DNA from: JANQEU01 sp965242805 | GTDB taxonomy: Bacteria; Bacteroidota; Bacteroidia; Cytophagales; Cyclobacteriaceae | DNA: 64,000 bases | Direction: 5' to 3' | Assembly: GCA_965242805.1 (NCBI GenBank) | Contig: CBDETD010000002.1 | Location: 2,356,001-2,420,000, forward strand | Program-made: the position numbers and the translations under genes | The notes under the pieces: model-generated | The model's database searches: none | What the model was told of the DNA's origin: nothing | Seen by the model: only the letters and a program-made list of their open reading frames with translations | Shown: positions 8,776 to 17,439 of the stretch, piece by piece | How positions within the stretch are numbered: position 1 is the stretch's first letter | Layout of the letters: every line of letters begins with the position of its first letter

Positions 8776-9389
8776 TGAAAAGAATATTATGGGTTGTGGT
8801 TCCAGTTGTGATAGTCATTATTGTATATACTTCAATTGGAAATGATTCAACAGACATCTATTCTTCCACTGTCCTGGAGACAATTGAAAGCAGGAAAAAC
8901 TACCTCCAGTTCAATGAGTCGTCCCCATTCAACCAATACAATGTAGAGTACACCCCTCCAAAATATTTTCCTATAGATCCCTCGTTCAAAGTGAATGCAA
9001 CCGTCGAGAAAATTGACAAACGGGATATGGTTTTAATTCAAAACAGTGATGGTAAAAAGGAATCATACTTGAAGTATGCCTGGTTATCTTTTAAGCTGAA
9101 AGAAAAAGAACTAAAGCTACTTGTTTTGAAGCCCTCAGGATTCGGTGCCATTGACGAAACTCTCTTATGTGCATTCGCGGATGAATCGAGTGGTACAAGT
9201 ACATATGGAGCTGGACGATATATTGATATTGAAATTGGTAAGACTGACAAAGTTGTACTTGATTTCAATTTGGCTTACAATCCATATTGCGCATATGTTG
9301 ATGGATATACTTGTCCGCTTCCCCCACCAGAAAACATACTTCCAATTGGCATCGAAGCTGGAGAGATGGATTTTAAATCCGGGATCTAG
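8775..9389 (+). CDS. DUF1684 family protein
   Basis: A 204-residue protein with an N-terminal membrane anchor or signal (about residues 4-20). The rest matches DUF1684: the stretch FNLAYNPYCAY, then YTCPLPPPENILPI and the closing EAGEMDF are its hallmark. Biochemical function is unknown. The start overlaps the radC stop by 1 nt (taatg), so the two are translationally coupled. Confidence 0.85.
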   Translation: MKRILWVVVPVVIVIIVYTSIGNDSTDIYSSTVLETIESRKNYLQFNESSPFNQYNVEYTPPKYFPIDPSFKVNATVEKIDKRDMVLIQNSDGKKESYLKYAWLSFKLKEKELKLLVLKPSGFGAIDETLLCAFADESSGTSTYGAGRYIDIEIGKTDKVVLDFNLAYNPYCAYVDGYTCPLPPPENILPIGIEAGEMDFKSGI

Positions 9390-9412
9390 ACTCTATTTCG
9401 GGTGACACTTTA

Positions 9413-9420
9413 TAATTTTG
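9413..9420 (+). promoter_or_regulatory. Candidate -7 element of pheT
   Basis: TAATTTTG matches TAnnTTTG exactly and lies 53 nt before the pheT ATG. No TTG sits at the right distance upstream, so this is a half-supported promoter. Confidence 0.45.
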
Positions 9421-9473
9421 CCGGCAATCCTTATCATTCAGACCATTATGGTCAAATGTTTATCTAAACAACC

Positions 9474-11888
9474 ATGAAAATATCTTACAGCTGGCTCAAA
9501 GATTACATTGATCTTGATGAATCACCTGAGGAAGTCAGTGACGTTTTGACACAAACCGGACTCGAAGTCGAAGGGCTGGAAACTATTGAAAAAATCAAAG
9601 GTAGTCTGCAAGGCTTAGTGATTGGGGAGGTCAAAAGTTGCAGGAAGCATCCCAATGCGGACAAATTGAGTGTTACCGAAGTAGATATTGGTAAATCGGA
9701 ACTGGCTCATATTGTGTGTGGGGCACCAAATGTCGAAATGGGGCAGAAAGTTATTGTGGCTCCAATTAATACCACCATCTACCCCACAATGAATGAACCG
9801 TTTAAAATCAAAAAAACTAAAATCAGAGGTGAGCTGTCTGAAGGAATGATCTGCGCGGAAGATGAAATTGGTTTGGGAACAGCTCACGATGGTATAATGG
9901 TATTGGATACTAAGCTGGAAAATGGAAGTCCGGTAGATCAACTCTTCGATACTGGGTTGGAGCATGTCATTGAAATAGGTCTTACACCAAACAGGGGCGA
10001 TGCCGCATCTCACATCGGTACGGCCCGCGACCTTAAAGCTTTCTATCAAAGGGAAATAAAGTATCCAGAAGAAAAGAATTTTGATATTAAGGTAGACAAT
10101 CCTGTAAAAGTAAGAGTCGAGAATACTGAAGCTTGTCCAAGATACTCGGGCTATACTATTAGGAATGTTAAAGTCGGTCCATCCCCGGAATGGCTTCAAC
10201 AGCGTTTAAGGACAATCGGACTTGAACCCATCAACAACATCGTAGATATCACCAATTATACCCTACACAGCCTGGGGCAGCCACTTCATGCCTTCGACGC
10301 AGATGAGGTCCAGGGAAATGAAATAATTGTGAAAACCTTGGAAAATGGTAGTATGTTTCAAACACTTGACGAGCTAAAAAGGACACTCCATGAGCGCGAC
10401 CTGATGATTTGTGACGGACGGTCCAATGGTATGTGCATTGGAGGAGTATTCGGAGGAATTAAATCAGGTGTCAAGGACACTACGACTTCAATTTTTCTTG
10501 AAAGTGCACATTTCTCCCAGAACTACATTAGAGAAACTGCGATGCGTCATGGGTTGAGCACTGATGCTTCCTTCCGGTTTGAGAGAGGAACAGATCCCGA
10601 AATGACCGTTAAAGCTCTGGAATTTGCGACGGATCTTATATTATCGATATCTGGTGGGTACGTTGCTTCAGAACTTGTGGATATATATCCTGATAAAGTT
10701 GAGGAACTGACTATCCCTACAAAGTTCAAAACATTCGACCGTTTAATTGGCAAGAAAATCGGCAACGAAAAGATCCTTCAAATACTGGAAAGTCTGGACA
10801 TAAAATGCTCAGACATATCCAATGAAACCTTCAAGGCTACTGTACCGGCTTATCGAAGTGAAGTAACTAGAGAAGCTGATCTTGTGGAGGAGGTATTACG
10901 CATTTATGGTTTCAACAATATTGAAATAGATGAATCATTTTCCACCGGATATCTTGCCGGATTCGAAAAATATGAACCTTACAAGGTCCAGGAGGACATT
11001 TCAAAATTTCTGATCGGAAAAGGTTTCTATGAGATCCTGACCAACTCAATTACTAACCAAAAGTATCATGAAGATCTATCCTTAGAGGACAATGAAGTGG
11101 TGGTTTTACTTAACCGATCGAGCGAAGACCTGGGGATCATGAAAGGGACTTCAGTTTATTCAGCTCTTGAATCCGTACGATTCAATATTAATCGCAAGAA
11201 ATCGAATCTGAAATTCTTTGAGTTCAGCAAAGTTTACGGAAAGAATTCCGAAGGGTATACAGAATCATCCACATTAGGTATTTATCTCACTGGGAAGGAG
11301 TACGAAGAATCATGGCTACACAATGAAAGAGATGTTCAATTCCAGAACCTAAGTGGCATCGTCCTTGATGTATTTGACAAATTTGGAATAACCGACCATA
11401 AAAATACAGCTCTGAAAGATGATAAATTATTTAGCTACGGTTTACAAACACATCATCGCAAAAAGACGTTGGTAAGTTTCGGAATGATCAGGCCTGAAAT
11501 ATGTCGTTACTTTGGAATAGATCAGGAGGTTTTCTACGGTGAATTTAATTGGGACCATCTTTTGAATTCGGTTAATGATGACCTTCGTTATAAGCCAATA
11601 TCGAAATATCCGGAGGTACGAAGGGACCTTTCATTAGTCCTTGATAAACACATAAGTTATCGTGAGATTGAAGAAATTTCTTTCAACTCCGAAAAAAAAT
11701 TGTTAAATAGGATGAATGTTTTCAGTGTGTATGAAGGGGACCGGATTGAGAAAGGTAAAATTGCTTATGCCATCGCCTTTTATTTGCAAGATTTTGAACG
11801 TACATTGAACGACAAACAAATTGACAAGAGCATGAATAATCTCATGTCTCAATTTGAAAAAAGGCTTGGTGCTATAATCAGAAAGTAA
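9474..11888 (+). CDS. pheT: Phenylalanyl-tRNA synthetase beta subunit
   Basis: An 804-residue beta chain of the alpha2-beta2 enzyme that charges tRNA-Phe. Domains in order: N-terminal tRNA-binding EMAP/OB fold (about 40-150), B3/B4 editing domain (about 215-390), B5 domain (about 400-470), the catalytic-like core, and a C-terminal anticodon-binding FDX-ACB domain (about 710-804; YPEVRRDLSLVLD). pheS is not adjacent, as in many Bacteroidota. The coiled-coil gene follows after 1 nt, linking pheT to the zapA-rny group. Confidence 0.97.
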   Translation: MKISYSWLKDYIDLDESPEEVSDVLTQTGLEVEGLETIEKIKGSLQGLVIGEVKSCRKHPNADKLSVTEVDIGKSELAHIVCGAPNVEMGQKVIVAPINTTIYPTMNEPFKIKKTKIRGELSEGMICAEDEIGLGTAHDGIMVLDTKLENGSPVDQLFDTGLEHVIEIGLTPNRGDAASHIGTARDLKAFYQREIKYPEEKNFDIKVDNPVKVRVENTEACPRYSGYTIRNVKVGPSPEWLQQRLRTIGLEPINNIVDITNYTLHSLGQPLHAFDADEVQGNEIIVKTLENGSMFQTLDELKRTLHERDLMICDGRSNGMCIGGVFGGIKSGVKDTTTSIFLESAHFSQNYIRETAMRHGLSTDASFRFERGTDPEMTVKALEFATDLILSISGGYVASELVDIYPDKVEELTIPTKFKTFDRLIGKKIGNEKILQILESLDIKCSDISNETFKATVPAYRSEVTREADLVEEVLRIYGFNNIEIDESFSTGYLAGFEKYEPYKVQEDISKFLIGKGFYEILTNSITNQKYHEDLSLEDNEVVVLLNRSSEDLGIMKGTSVYSALESVRFNINRKKSNLKFFEFSKVYGKNSEGYTESSTLGIYLTGKEYEESWLHNERDVQFQNLSGIVLDVFDKFGITDHKNTALKDDKLFSYGLQTHHRKKTLVSFGMIRPEICRYFGIDQEVFYGEFNWDHLLNSVNDDLRYKPISKYPEVRRDLSLVLDKHISYREIEEISFNSEKKLLNRMNVFSVYEGDRIEKGKIAYAIAFYLQDFERTLNDKQIDKSMNNLMSQFEKRLGAIIRK

Positions 11889-11889
11889 G

Positions 11890-12189
11890 ATGTCAGATAA
11901 CCAACTTAAAAACGAGATAATTACACTTGAAAGAAAGCTAAAACTTTTACTTTCCGAGCATAGACGTTTAAAAGAAGATCTTAATAATTACAGGTCTGAA
12001 AATGAAGAGTTAAAGCAGAGAATGCATGAGAAGGATGGGGAAATTTCCTCCTTTCAAAATAGCTTTAAAATTAGTAAAATTGTAGACCACATGGCGGCAG
12101 GAGGGGATAATTCAACTGAATTAAAAGAGGTAATTGATCAATATATTAAAGAAATAGATAAGTGCATTGTTCAACTAAGTGAGGTTTAA
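11890..12189 (+). CDS. Small coiled-coil protein, ZapB-like by context
   Basis: A 99-residue, highly charged protein whose first 60 residues form a continuous predicted coiled coil (Leu/Ile heptads). A second helical part has the segment SKIVDHMAAGG. It has no signal or membrane segment. It lies 1 nt after pheT and 9 nt before zapA. A short coiled coil next to zapA suggests a Z-ring accessory role similar to ZapB, but this rests on context and shape, not on clear homology. Confidence 0.75.
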   Translation: MSDNQLKNEIITLERKLKLLLSEHRRLKEDLNNYRSENEELKQRMHEKDGEISSFQNSFKISKIVDHMAAGGDNSTELKEVIDQYIKEIDKCIVQLSEV

Positions 12190-12198
12190 AGGGACTGG

Positions 12199-12483
12199 AT
12201 GTCTGAACTATCAATAAAGTTAAAAATAGGGAATAGGGAGTATCCAATGAGGGTTAAGCCGGAGGACGAAGAACGAATTCGAAAAGCTGGTAAAATCCTC
12301 AATGAGAAAATAAAATCTTACAAAGAAAGATTTGGTATAGAAGACAATCAAGATTTAATCGCAATGGTAGCATTTGATTGCCAAGTTGAGAAAATGAAAA
12401 GCGAAGAAAGTCAGATTGTACATGATGAAGGTTCGGTGAATCAACTCCAATACCTGAATCAATTGATATCCGAAGCACTATAA
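12199..12483 (+). CDS. zapA: Cell division protein ZapA
   Basis: A 94-residue ZapA, which bundles FtsZ filaments at the division site. The N-terminal beta-rich head (LSIKLKIGNREYPMRV, then EDEERIRKAGKILNEKI) is followed by the helix with DLIAMVAFDCQVEK that forms the dimer/tetramer coiled coil. It is slightly short at the C-terminus but typical for the phylum. It sits between the coiled-coil gene and rny. Confidence 0.9.
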   Translation: MSELSIKLKIGNREYPMRVKPEDEERIRKAGKILNEKIKSYKERFGIEDNQDLIAMVAFDCQVEKMKSEESQIVHDEGSVNQLQYLNQLISEAL

Positions 12484-12541
12484 TCACCCACGTCAGTTAC
12501 TTTTCTCTCCGGATCGTCATGTCTTAAATTATAAATAAGAC

Positions 12542-14104
12542 ATGGACAACATTTACCTTATTCTGATCGGATCAGGAGGATTGATAATAGGATTCATTAT
12601 CGATCGTATTTTCTTAAAAAGATCAATTCATAAAAAAATAAAATCTGCGGAAGAAAAGAAATCCCTGATTCTGAAAGAAGCTGAACTTTCTGCCGAAAGT
12701 ATTAAGAAAGATAAAATACTCGAAGCCAAAGAAAAATTCCTGAAATTGAAAACGGAATTCGAGGAAGAAGCTAATCGCAAGAAAAACCAAATAATTTCTA
12801 ATGAGAATAAACTGAAACAGCGAGAAGCTTCAATTTCCAAACAAATTGAGCAAAACAAGAGAGCCGAGGCTGAGTATGAATCTATGAAAGATAATCTCTC
12901 TGCACAAATCGACATTGTTAGAAAAAAGCAGGAGGATTTCGACAAATTAAAGAAACAGCAAGTAGCTATTCTTGAGAAAGTATCCAATCTCACGGAAGAT
13001 GAAGCGAAGCAACAATTGATAGAAACGTTAAAGGATGAGGCTCGTACCGATGCCGCAGCTCACATAAAGGAGATTGTTGAAGAGGCAAAGATGACGGCCA
13101 CCAAGGAGGCAAAGAAAATCGTAATTCAGACAATTCAGCGTACTGCTACAGAACATGCAATAGAAAATTGTGTTTCAGTTTTTAACCTGGAAAGTGATGA
13201 CATCAAAGGTAAGATCATTGGTCGAGAAGGTCGAAATATACGCACACTTGAAGCTGCAACAGGTGTGGAGATCATTGTCGATGACACACCGGAGGCCATT
13301 ATTATTTCGGGATACGATCCTGTAAGAAGAGAAATTGCAAGGCTCTCACTCCATAGGTTAGTTCAGGATGGACGAATACATCCGGCTAGGATCGAAGAAA
13401 TAGTAGGTAAAACAACTAAGAACATTGAAGAGGAAATTGTGGAGACAGGGGAAAGAACGATCATTGACCTGGGAATTCATGGCCTCCATCCGGAGCTGAT
13501 CAAAATGGTTGGACGTATGCGATTCAGGTCTTCTTATGGTCAGAATCTTCTTCAACATTCACGCGAAGTTGCCAAGTTATGCGCAACACTAGCTGCAGAG
13601 TTGGGCCTCAATGCCAAATTAGCAAAAAGAGCAGGGTTACTTCATGATATTGGTAAAGTATGGCCCGAAGAACCTGAGACTCCACATGCAATACTCGGGA
13701 TGGAACTTGCCAAGAAGTACAAAGAAAATCCCGAAGTATGTAATGCCATCGGAGCACATCATGATGAAATTGAAATGACATCAATGATATCACCAATAAT
13801 CCAGGCGTGTGATGCTATATCCGGAAGTAGACCTGGAGCACGTCGTGAGATCATGGAGTCGTATCTCAAGCGTCTTAAGGACCTTGAGGCATTGGCATTA
13901 GATTTCGAAGGTGTTAATAAATGTTATGCTATTCAAGCAGGTAGGGAATTAAGGGTATTGGTGGATGCCGAAAGTGTCACGGATGATCAGGCAAACAACC
14001 TTTCTTTCAATATCTCGCAGAAAATTGAAAAGGAGATGCAATATCCTGGCCAGGTGAAGGTGACAGTGATCCGGGAGACCCGTGCCATATCTTTCGCAAA
14101 ATAA
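12542..14104 (+). CDS. rny: Ribonuclease Y
   Basis: A 520-residue membrane-anchored endoribonuclease that starts mRNA decay. Order: N-terminal transmembrane helix (about 3-22), long coiled coil (about 30-190), KH domain (about 205-270; GKIIGREGRNIR) and HD domain (about 335-430; LLHDIGKVW carries the HD metal pair). The C-terminus PGQVKVTVIRETRAISFAK is typical. It follows zapA, an arrangement frequent in Bacteroidota. Confidence 0.97.
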   Translation: MDNIYLILIGSGGLIIGFIIDRIFLKRSIHKKIKSAEEKKSLILKEAELSAESIKKDKILEAKEKFLKLKTEFEEEANRKKNQIISNENKLKQREASISKQIEQNKRAEAEYESMKDNLSAQIDIVRKKQEDFDKLKKQQVAILEKVSNLTEDEAKQQLIETLKDEARTDAAAHIKEIVEEAKMTATKEAKKIVIQTIQRTATEHAIENCVSVFNLESDDIKGKIIGREGRNIRTLEAATGVEIIVDDTPEAIIISGYDPVRREIARLSLHRLVQDGRIHPARIEEIVGKTTKNIEEEIVETGERTIIDLGIHGLHPELIKMVGRMRFRSSYGQNLLQHSREVAKLCATLAAELGLNAKLAKRAGLLHDIGKVWPEEPETPHAILGMELAKKYKENPEVCNAIGAHHDEIEMTSMISPIIQACDAISGSRPGARREIMESYLKRLKDLEALALDFEGVNKCYAIQAGRELRVLVDAESVTDDQANNLSFNISQKIEKEMQYPGQVKVTVIRETRAISFAK

Positions 14105-14116
14105 TTTGAAAGTCTA

Positions 14117-14428
14117 TTGAAGTTATTAGTAGCATTGGGTATCGCCACCTTAGCTGGTTTGATTGATACTCTCCCCATGATCCGCATGAATGTCCCGCGA
14201 TTTTCCATTGCCTATGTCTTCGCTCAATGGGTGATTATTGGAACATTGATCCCTTATGTATCATGGAGTCTGTCCCCCTGGCTAAAAGGACTGATCATCG
14301 GAGAATTGGGAATGATCCCTATTATGATCATCGCGTTTAGCAGAAACCCGAAAAGAATACCTGGTATTATTCTATTTGCAGCTATACTGGGAATAGGTAT
14401 TTCTGTTTCTAACGACTGGCTAACTTGA
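14117..14428 (+). CDS. Small integral membrane protein, function unknown
   Basis: A 103-residue protein with three or four hydrophobic segments (roughly 2-18, 30-48, 56-76, 82-98) and few charges. I do not recognise a family. The only plausible start is a TTG at 14117, 12 nt after rny. Its stop overlaps the next ATG by one base, indicating coupling with the lipoprotein gene that follows. Confidence 0.65.
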   Translation: MKLLVALGIATLAGLIDTLPMIRMNVPRFSIAYVFAQWVIIGTLIPYVSWSLSPWLKGLIIGELGMIPIMIIAFSRNPKRIPGIILFAAILGIGISVSNDWLT

Positions 14429-14988
14429 TGATTAGAAAGATTTTTTATCTGGTTGTTTCAGGAACACTAATTATCTCTTGTAATAATCAAGTCGACAAGC
14501 ATACCTATCCCCCTCGCAAAGAGCAAATCAAAATTGTTGCCTCTGAGTATTTTAAAACTTTTGCCAAGAGGGAGGATTGGAACAAACTGGTTTCGTTCTA
14601 TGCCGAGGATGTTGAGTTTGAAGATATCAACCTACAGATCCGATTAGATAGCTTATGGCAATTTGAAAGGTTTTACAATTGGGAAGGTGATGATTTCCAA
14701 AAACTTACACCAGACCAGGATCACTTGACAGTATATTCTCTGATCACAGATGACACTACGGCAGTAGTAAGGGGAAGATTCAATCCCTTCTATTACCACG
14801 GAGACCTGGTAGATGTAGAATGGGGAATGGAATTTTCCATTTGGTTGTATTTCAACGAGGATTTAAAGATCCAAAAACAGATAGATTGGATTGAATATGA
14901 TCCCTCAATAATAAATGGAGTAATTGATCACTATCGATCCCAAGGAATCGACAAAATTCCCGAATGGCTCGATCTTTCCAGGGAATAA
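14428..14988 (+). CDS. NTF2/SnoaL-like lipoprotein
   Basis: A 186-residue protein with a lipoprotein signal; the cleavage Cys follows LIIS at about residue 18. The mature region looks like a SnoaL/NTF2 fold: an early helix with ASEYFKTFAKREDWNKLVSFYAEDVEFED, then beta strands with Trp/Tyr-rich segments ending KQIDWIEYDP. Such domains bind small molecules or act as scaffolds. I chose the ATG at 14428 (tgatg overlap with the previous stop) rather than the adjacent TTG. It is convergent with the GMC pair. Confidence 0.75.
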   Translation: MIRKIFYLVVSGTLIISCNNQVDKHTYPPRKEQIKIVASEYFKTFAKREDWNKLVSFYAEDVEFEDINLQIRLDSLWQFERFYNWEGDDFQKLTPDQDHLTVYSLITDDTTAVVRGRFNPFYYHGDLVDVEWGMEFSIWLYFNEDLKIQKQIDWIEYDPSIINGVIDHYRSQGIDKIPEWLDLSRE

Positions 14989-14990
14989 GG

Positions 14991-15614
14991 TCAGTCCATT
15001 GCCCAGGAGCGACCACCGGCTTCTTCCAGTGAAATGCAGGCTTTGTATTCTCCGGGAATCAGAACATGTTGAAGCACTTGTGTCGCTCCAACCTCTGTTG
15101 TGAAGTACCCTGCTAGTGTTATCTCCTTCAAATCCCATATTAATGGACGATCACCAGGCACAAATGTAGGATTAACGAAACTGGTACTTGATTCCACCTC
15201 GCCCTCAATTTCAGAATGCTTCTTAGCGAAAAACTCCATTTGTTTTTCCTGTGAAAGATCAAGAAAAGTTTCACCCATTAGCTCCTCACATTCACTTTCA
15301 AAAGAGTCCAAATTCGCAATAAATTTTGTTTGTTGTTCCTCATTCATGACAAGGCTTACTACATCTTCAATGAACTTTGGGACACCTAAGGACTTTGCCC
15401 CGGGAGTATCTGTTTCCGGTAATATTATCTCTGCAAGCTGCATTACTAACCTTGCCTGAGACTCGCTGAAAAATGATGGTTCCCAGTTCAATCCGGGTCT
15501 CGCTGAACAACCCTGTAATATACTTAATATAGTAGGAGCTGCTAAGGCTCCCCCCATTAACAAACTTGTCCGTTTTAGAGCTTCTCTTCTATCTATACTT
15601 TCCATCTTACTCAT
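14991..15614 (-). CDS. Gluconate 2-dehydrogenase subunit 3-like protein, Tat signal
   Basis: A 207-residue small subunit of a GMC-type periplasmic dehydrogenase (PF13618). A twin-arginine signal is visible: SIDRREALKRTSLLMGG within the first 22 residues. A conserved segment FFSESQARLVMQLAEIILPETDTPGAKSLGV-type (about 48-78) follows. It starts 1 nt after the GMC subunit stop, so they are cotranscribed and probably exported as a complex. An alternative ATG lies at 15605. Confidence 0.88.
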   Translation of the reverse strand: MSKMESIDRREALKRTSLLMGGALAAPTILSILQGCSARPGLNWEPSFFSESQARLVMQLAEIILPETDTPGAKSLGVPKFIEDVVSLVMNEEQQTKFIANLDSFESECEELMGETFLDLSQEKQMEFFAKKHSEIEGEVESSTSFVNPTFVPGDRPLIWDLKEITLAGYFTTEVGATQVLQHVLIPGEYKACISLEEAGGRSWAMD

Positions 15615-15615
15615 C

Positions 15616-17313
15616 TTATAGGTTCCTCTTCTTCAACTCACTCACTGCATAATCCGCTGCCCTGGCTGTTAATGCCATATATGTCAGGGATGGATTCTGA
15701 CAAGCTGCAGATGTCATAGCTGCCCCATCGGTTACAAAAACATTTTTCGCGTCATGTACCTGATTCCATTTGTTGAGCACAGAGGTCTTGGGATCTTTAC
15801 CCATCCTTGCTGTACCCATTTCATGAATCCCCAGACCTGGAGCCGGAGGTCTATTGAATTTACGGATATTTTTCATCCCCGCTGCATCCAGCATCTCTGC
15901 AGCGGAATCTGCCATGTCTTCCCTCATTTTGATTTCATTCTCCTTGAATTCGCAATCAAAGTCAAACGTTGGCAATCCGAATTTGTCAAGTTTTTCAGTG
16001 TTGAGAGTGACCTTATTTTCATGATAAGGCAGGCACTCCCCAAATCCACCAAGCCCCATTTTCCACTTGCCGGGTACAACGATTTCTTTCTTAAGATCTT
16101 CACCGAAACTTAATTCAGCAACAGATCTCTTCCAGTTCTCCCTGCTTGCTCCTCCCTGGTATCCGTAGCCTCTTATAAAATCGGGGTGCTTCTCTTTCAT
16201 ATTTCTGAATCGTGGGATATATATACCATTGGGTCTTCTTCCATAGTAATATTTATCTTCAAAACCATCATACTCACCATAAGCACCAACACCAAGATGA
16301 TGATCCATAAGATTATGTCCCAATTCACCGGAAGTATTCCCGAGTCCATCGGGAAAGTATTCCTTGGAATTCATTAAGATCCATGTACTCCCCAATGCTG
16401 AAGCATTAAGGAAAATGATACGGGCATAGAATTCCATGTATTCCATTGTCTCGGCATCAAGAATTCTCACACCGGAAGCTAATTGTGTTTCAGGATTGAA
16501 GATCACTTCCGTGACAATGGAATGAGGTCGCAAAGTCATCCTGCCAGTGGCCGCCGATGCAGGTAGAGTGGAAGACTGAGAACTGAAGTAGGCCCCAAAA
16601 GGACATCCTCTTATGCAGAGGTCACGATAATTACACTTTGCCCTCCCATTATGATTTTGTGTAAGATTTGCAGATCTTCCGATGGTCATCATCCGGTCAT
16701 TAAAGTTCTCTGCTATCTTATCCTTTACATGCTTCTCCACACAGTTCATTTCCATCGGAGGAAGGAAATTGCCATCAGGAAGTTGTTCTAATCCTTCTTT
16801 CTGACCATTCACTCCAATAAACGATTCTACGTAATCGTACCAGGGTTCCAGATCCTTATACCTAATTGGCCAATCCACACCAAATCCATCTTTCGCATTA
16901 GCCTCAAAATCCATTGGACTTAATCGGTAGGATTGCCTACCCCACATGATCGATCTACCACCGACATGATACCCTCTCATCCAATCAAACCTCTTCGTTT
17001 CCTGATAAGGGTGCTCAGTGTCCTTTACCCACCAGTGTTTCGTAGATTGTCTTACCGTGTATCCAGTTCTGTTTTGTTTCTCGTAATGCTTTAATTCTTC
17101 AGCAGTAAGCTTATCCCCATACGGAAGCTCCCAAGGTTGAGTACTCATTGTGGGATAGTCTTCGATGTGTTTCACATCTCTTCCTCTTTCAAGGACCAAT
17201 GTTTGCAAACCCTTTTCTGTGAGCTCTTTGGCCGCCCATCCCCCACTAATACCAGTACCTACTACTATTGCATCAAAGGTGTTTTGCTGTATTGCTTTAG
17301 CATTAATATTCAT
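15616..17313 (-). CDS. GMC-family FAD oxidoreductase
   Basis: A 565-residue flavoprotein, probably the large subunit of a gluconate/sugar dehydrogenase-like complex. The N-terminal FAD motif is VVGTGISGGWAAKEL; a Cys-rich patch CNYRDLCIRGCPFG lies near residue 240; the C-terminal catalytic region has GIHEMGTARMG and CQNPSLTYM (active-site His and Asn). The start MNINAKAIQQ at 17313 is preferred, since extension upstream adds an unrelated stretch. No signal of its own, consistent with co-export through the Tat subunit. The cytochrome partner is absent nearby. Confidence 0.9.
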   Translation of the reverse strand: MNINAKAIQQNTFDAIVVGTGISGGWAAKELTEKGLQTLVLERGRDVKHIEDYPTMSTQPWELPYGDKLTAEELKHYEKQNRTGYTVRQSTKHWWVKDTEHPYQETKRFDWMRGYHVGGRSIMWGRQSYRLSPMDFEANAKDGFGVDWPIRYKDLEPWYDYVESFIGVNGQKEGLEQLPDGNFLPPMEMNCVEKHVKDKIAENFNDRMMTIGRSANLTQNHNGRAKCNYRDLCIRGCPFGAYFSSQSSTLPASAATGRMTLRPHSIVTEVIFNPETQLASGVRILDAETMEYMEFYARIIFLNASALGSTWILMNSKEYFPDGLGNTSGELGHNLMDHHLGVGAYGEYDGFEDKYYYGRRPNGIYIPRFRNMKEKHPDFIRGYGYQGGASRENWKRSVAELSFGEDLKKEIVVPGKWKMGLGGFGECLPYHENKVTLNTEKLDKFGLPTFDFDCEFKENEIKMREDMADSAAEMLDAAGMKNIRKFNRPPAPGLGIHEMGTARMGKDPKTSVLNKWNQVHDAKNVFVTDGAAMTSAACQNPSLTYMALTARAADYAVSELKKRNL

Positions 17314-17439
17314 AACCAACAGTCTTGCTTCGAATGTAAATAAATATATGATCTCAGGAGCCCTTACTTTACATAAGCGCAAATTGAAATCGTTTGAATT
17401 GAACAACGATCAATAAAACCTGCTGGAAATGACTGAACC

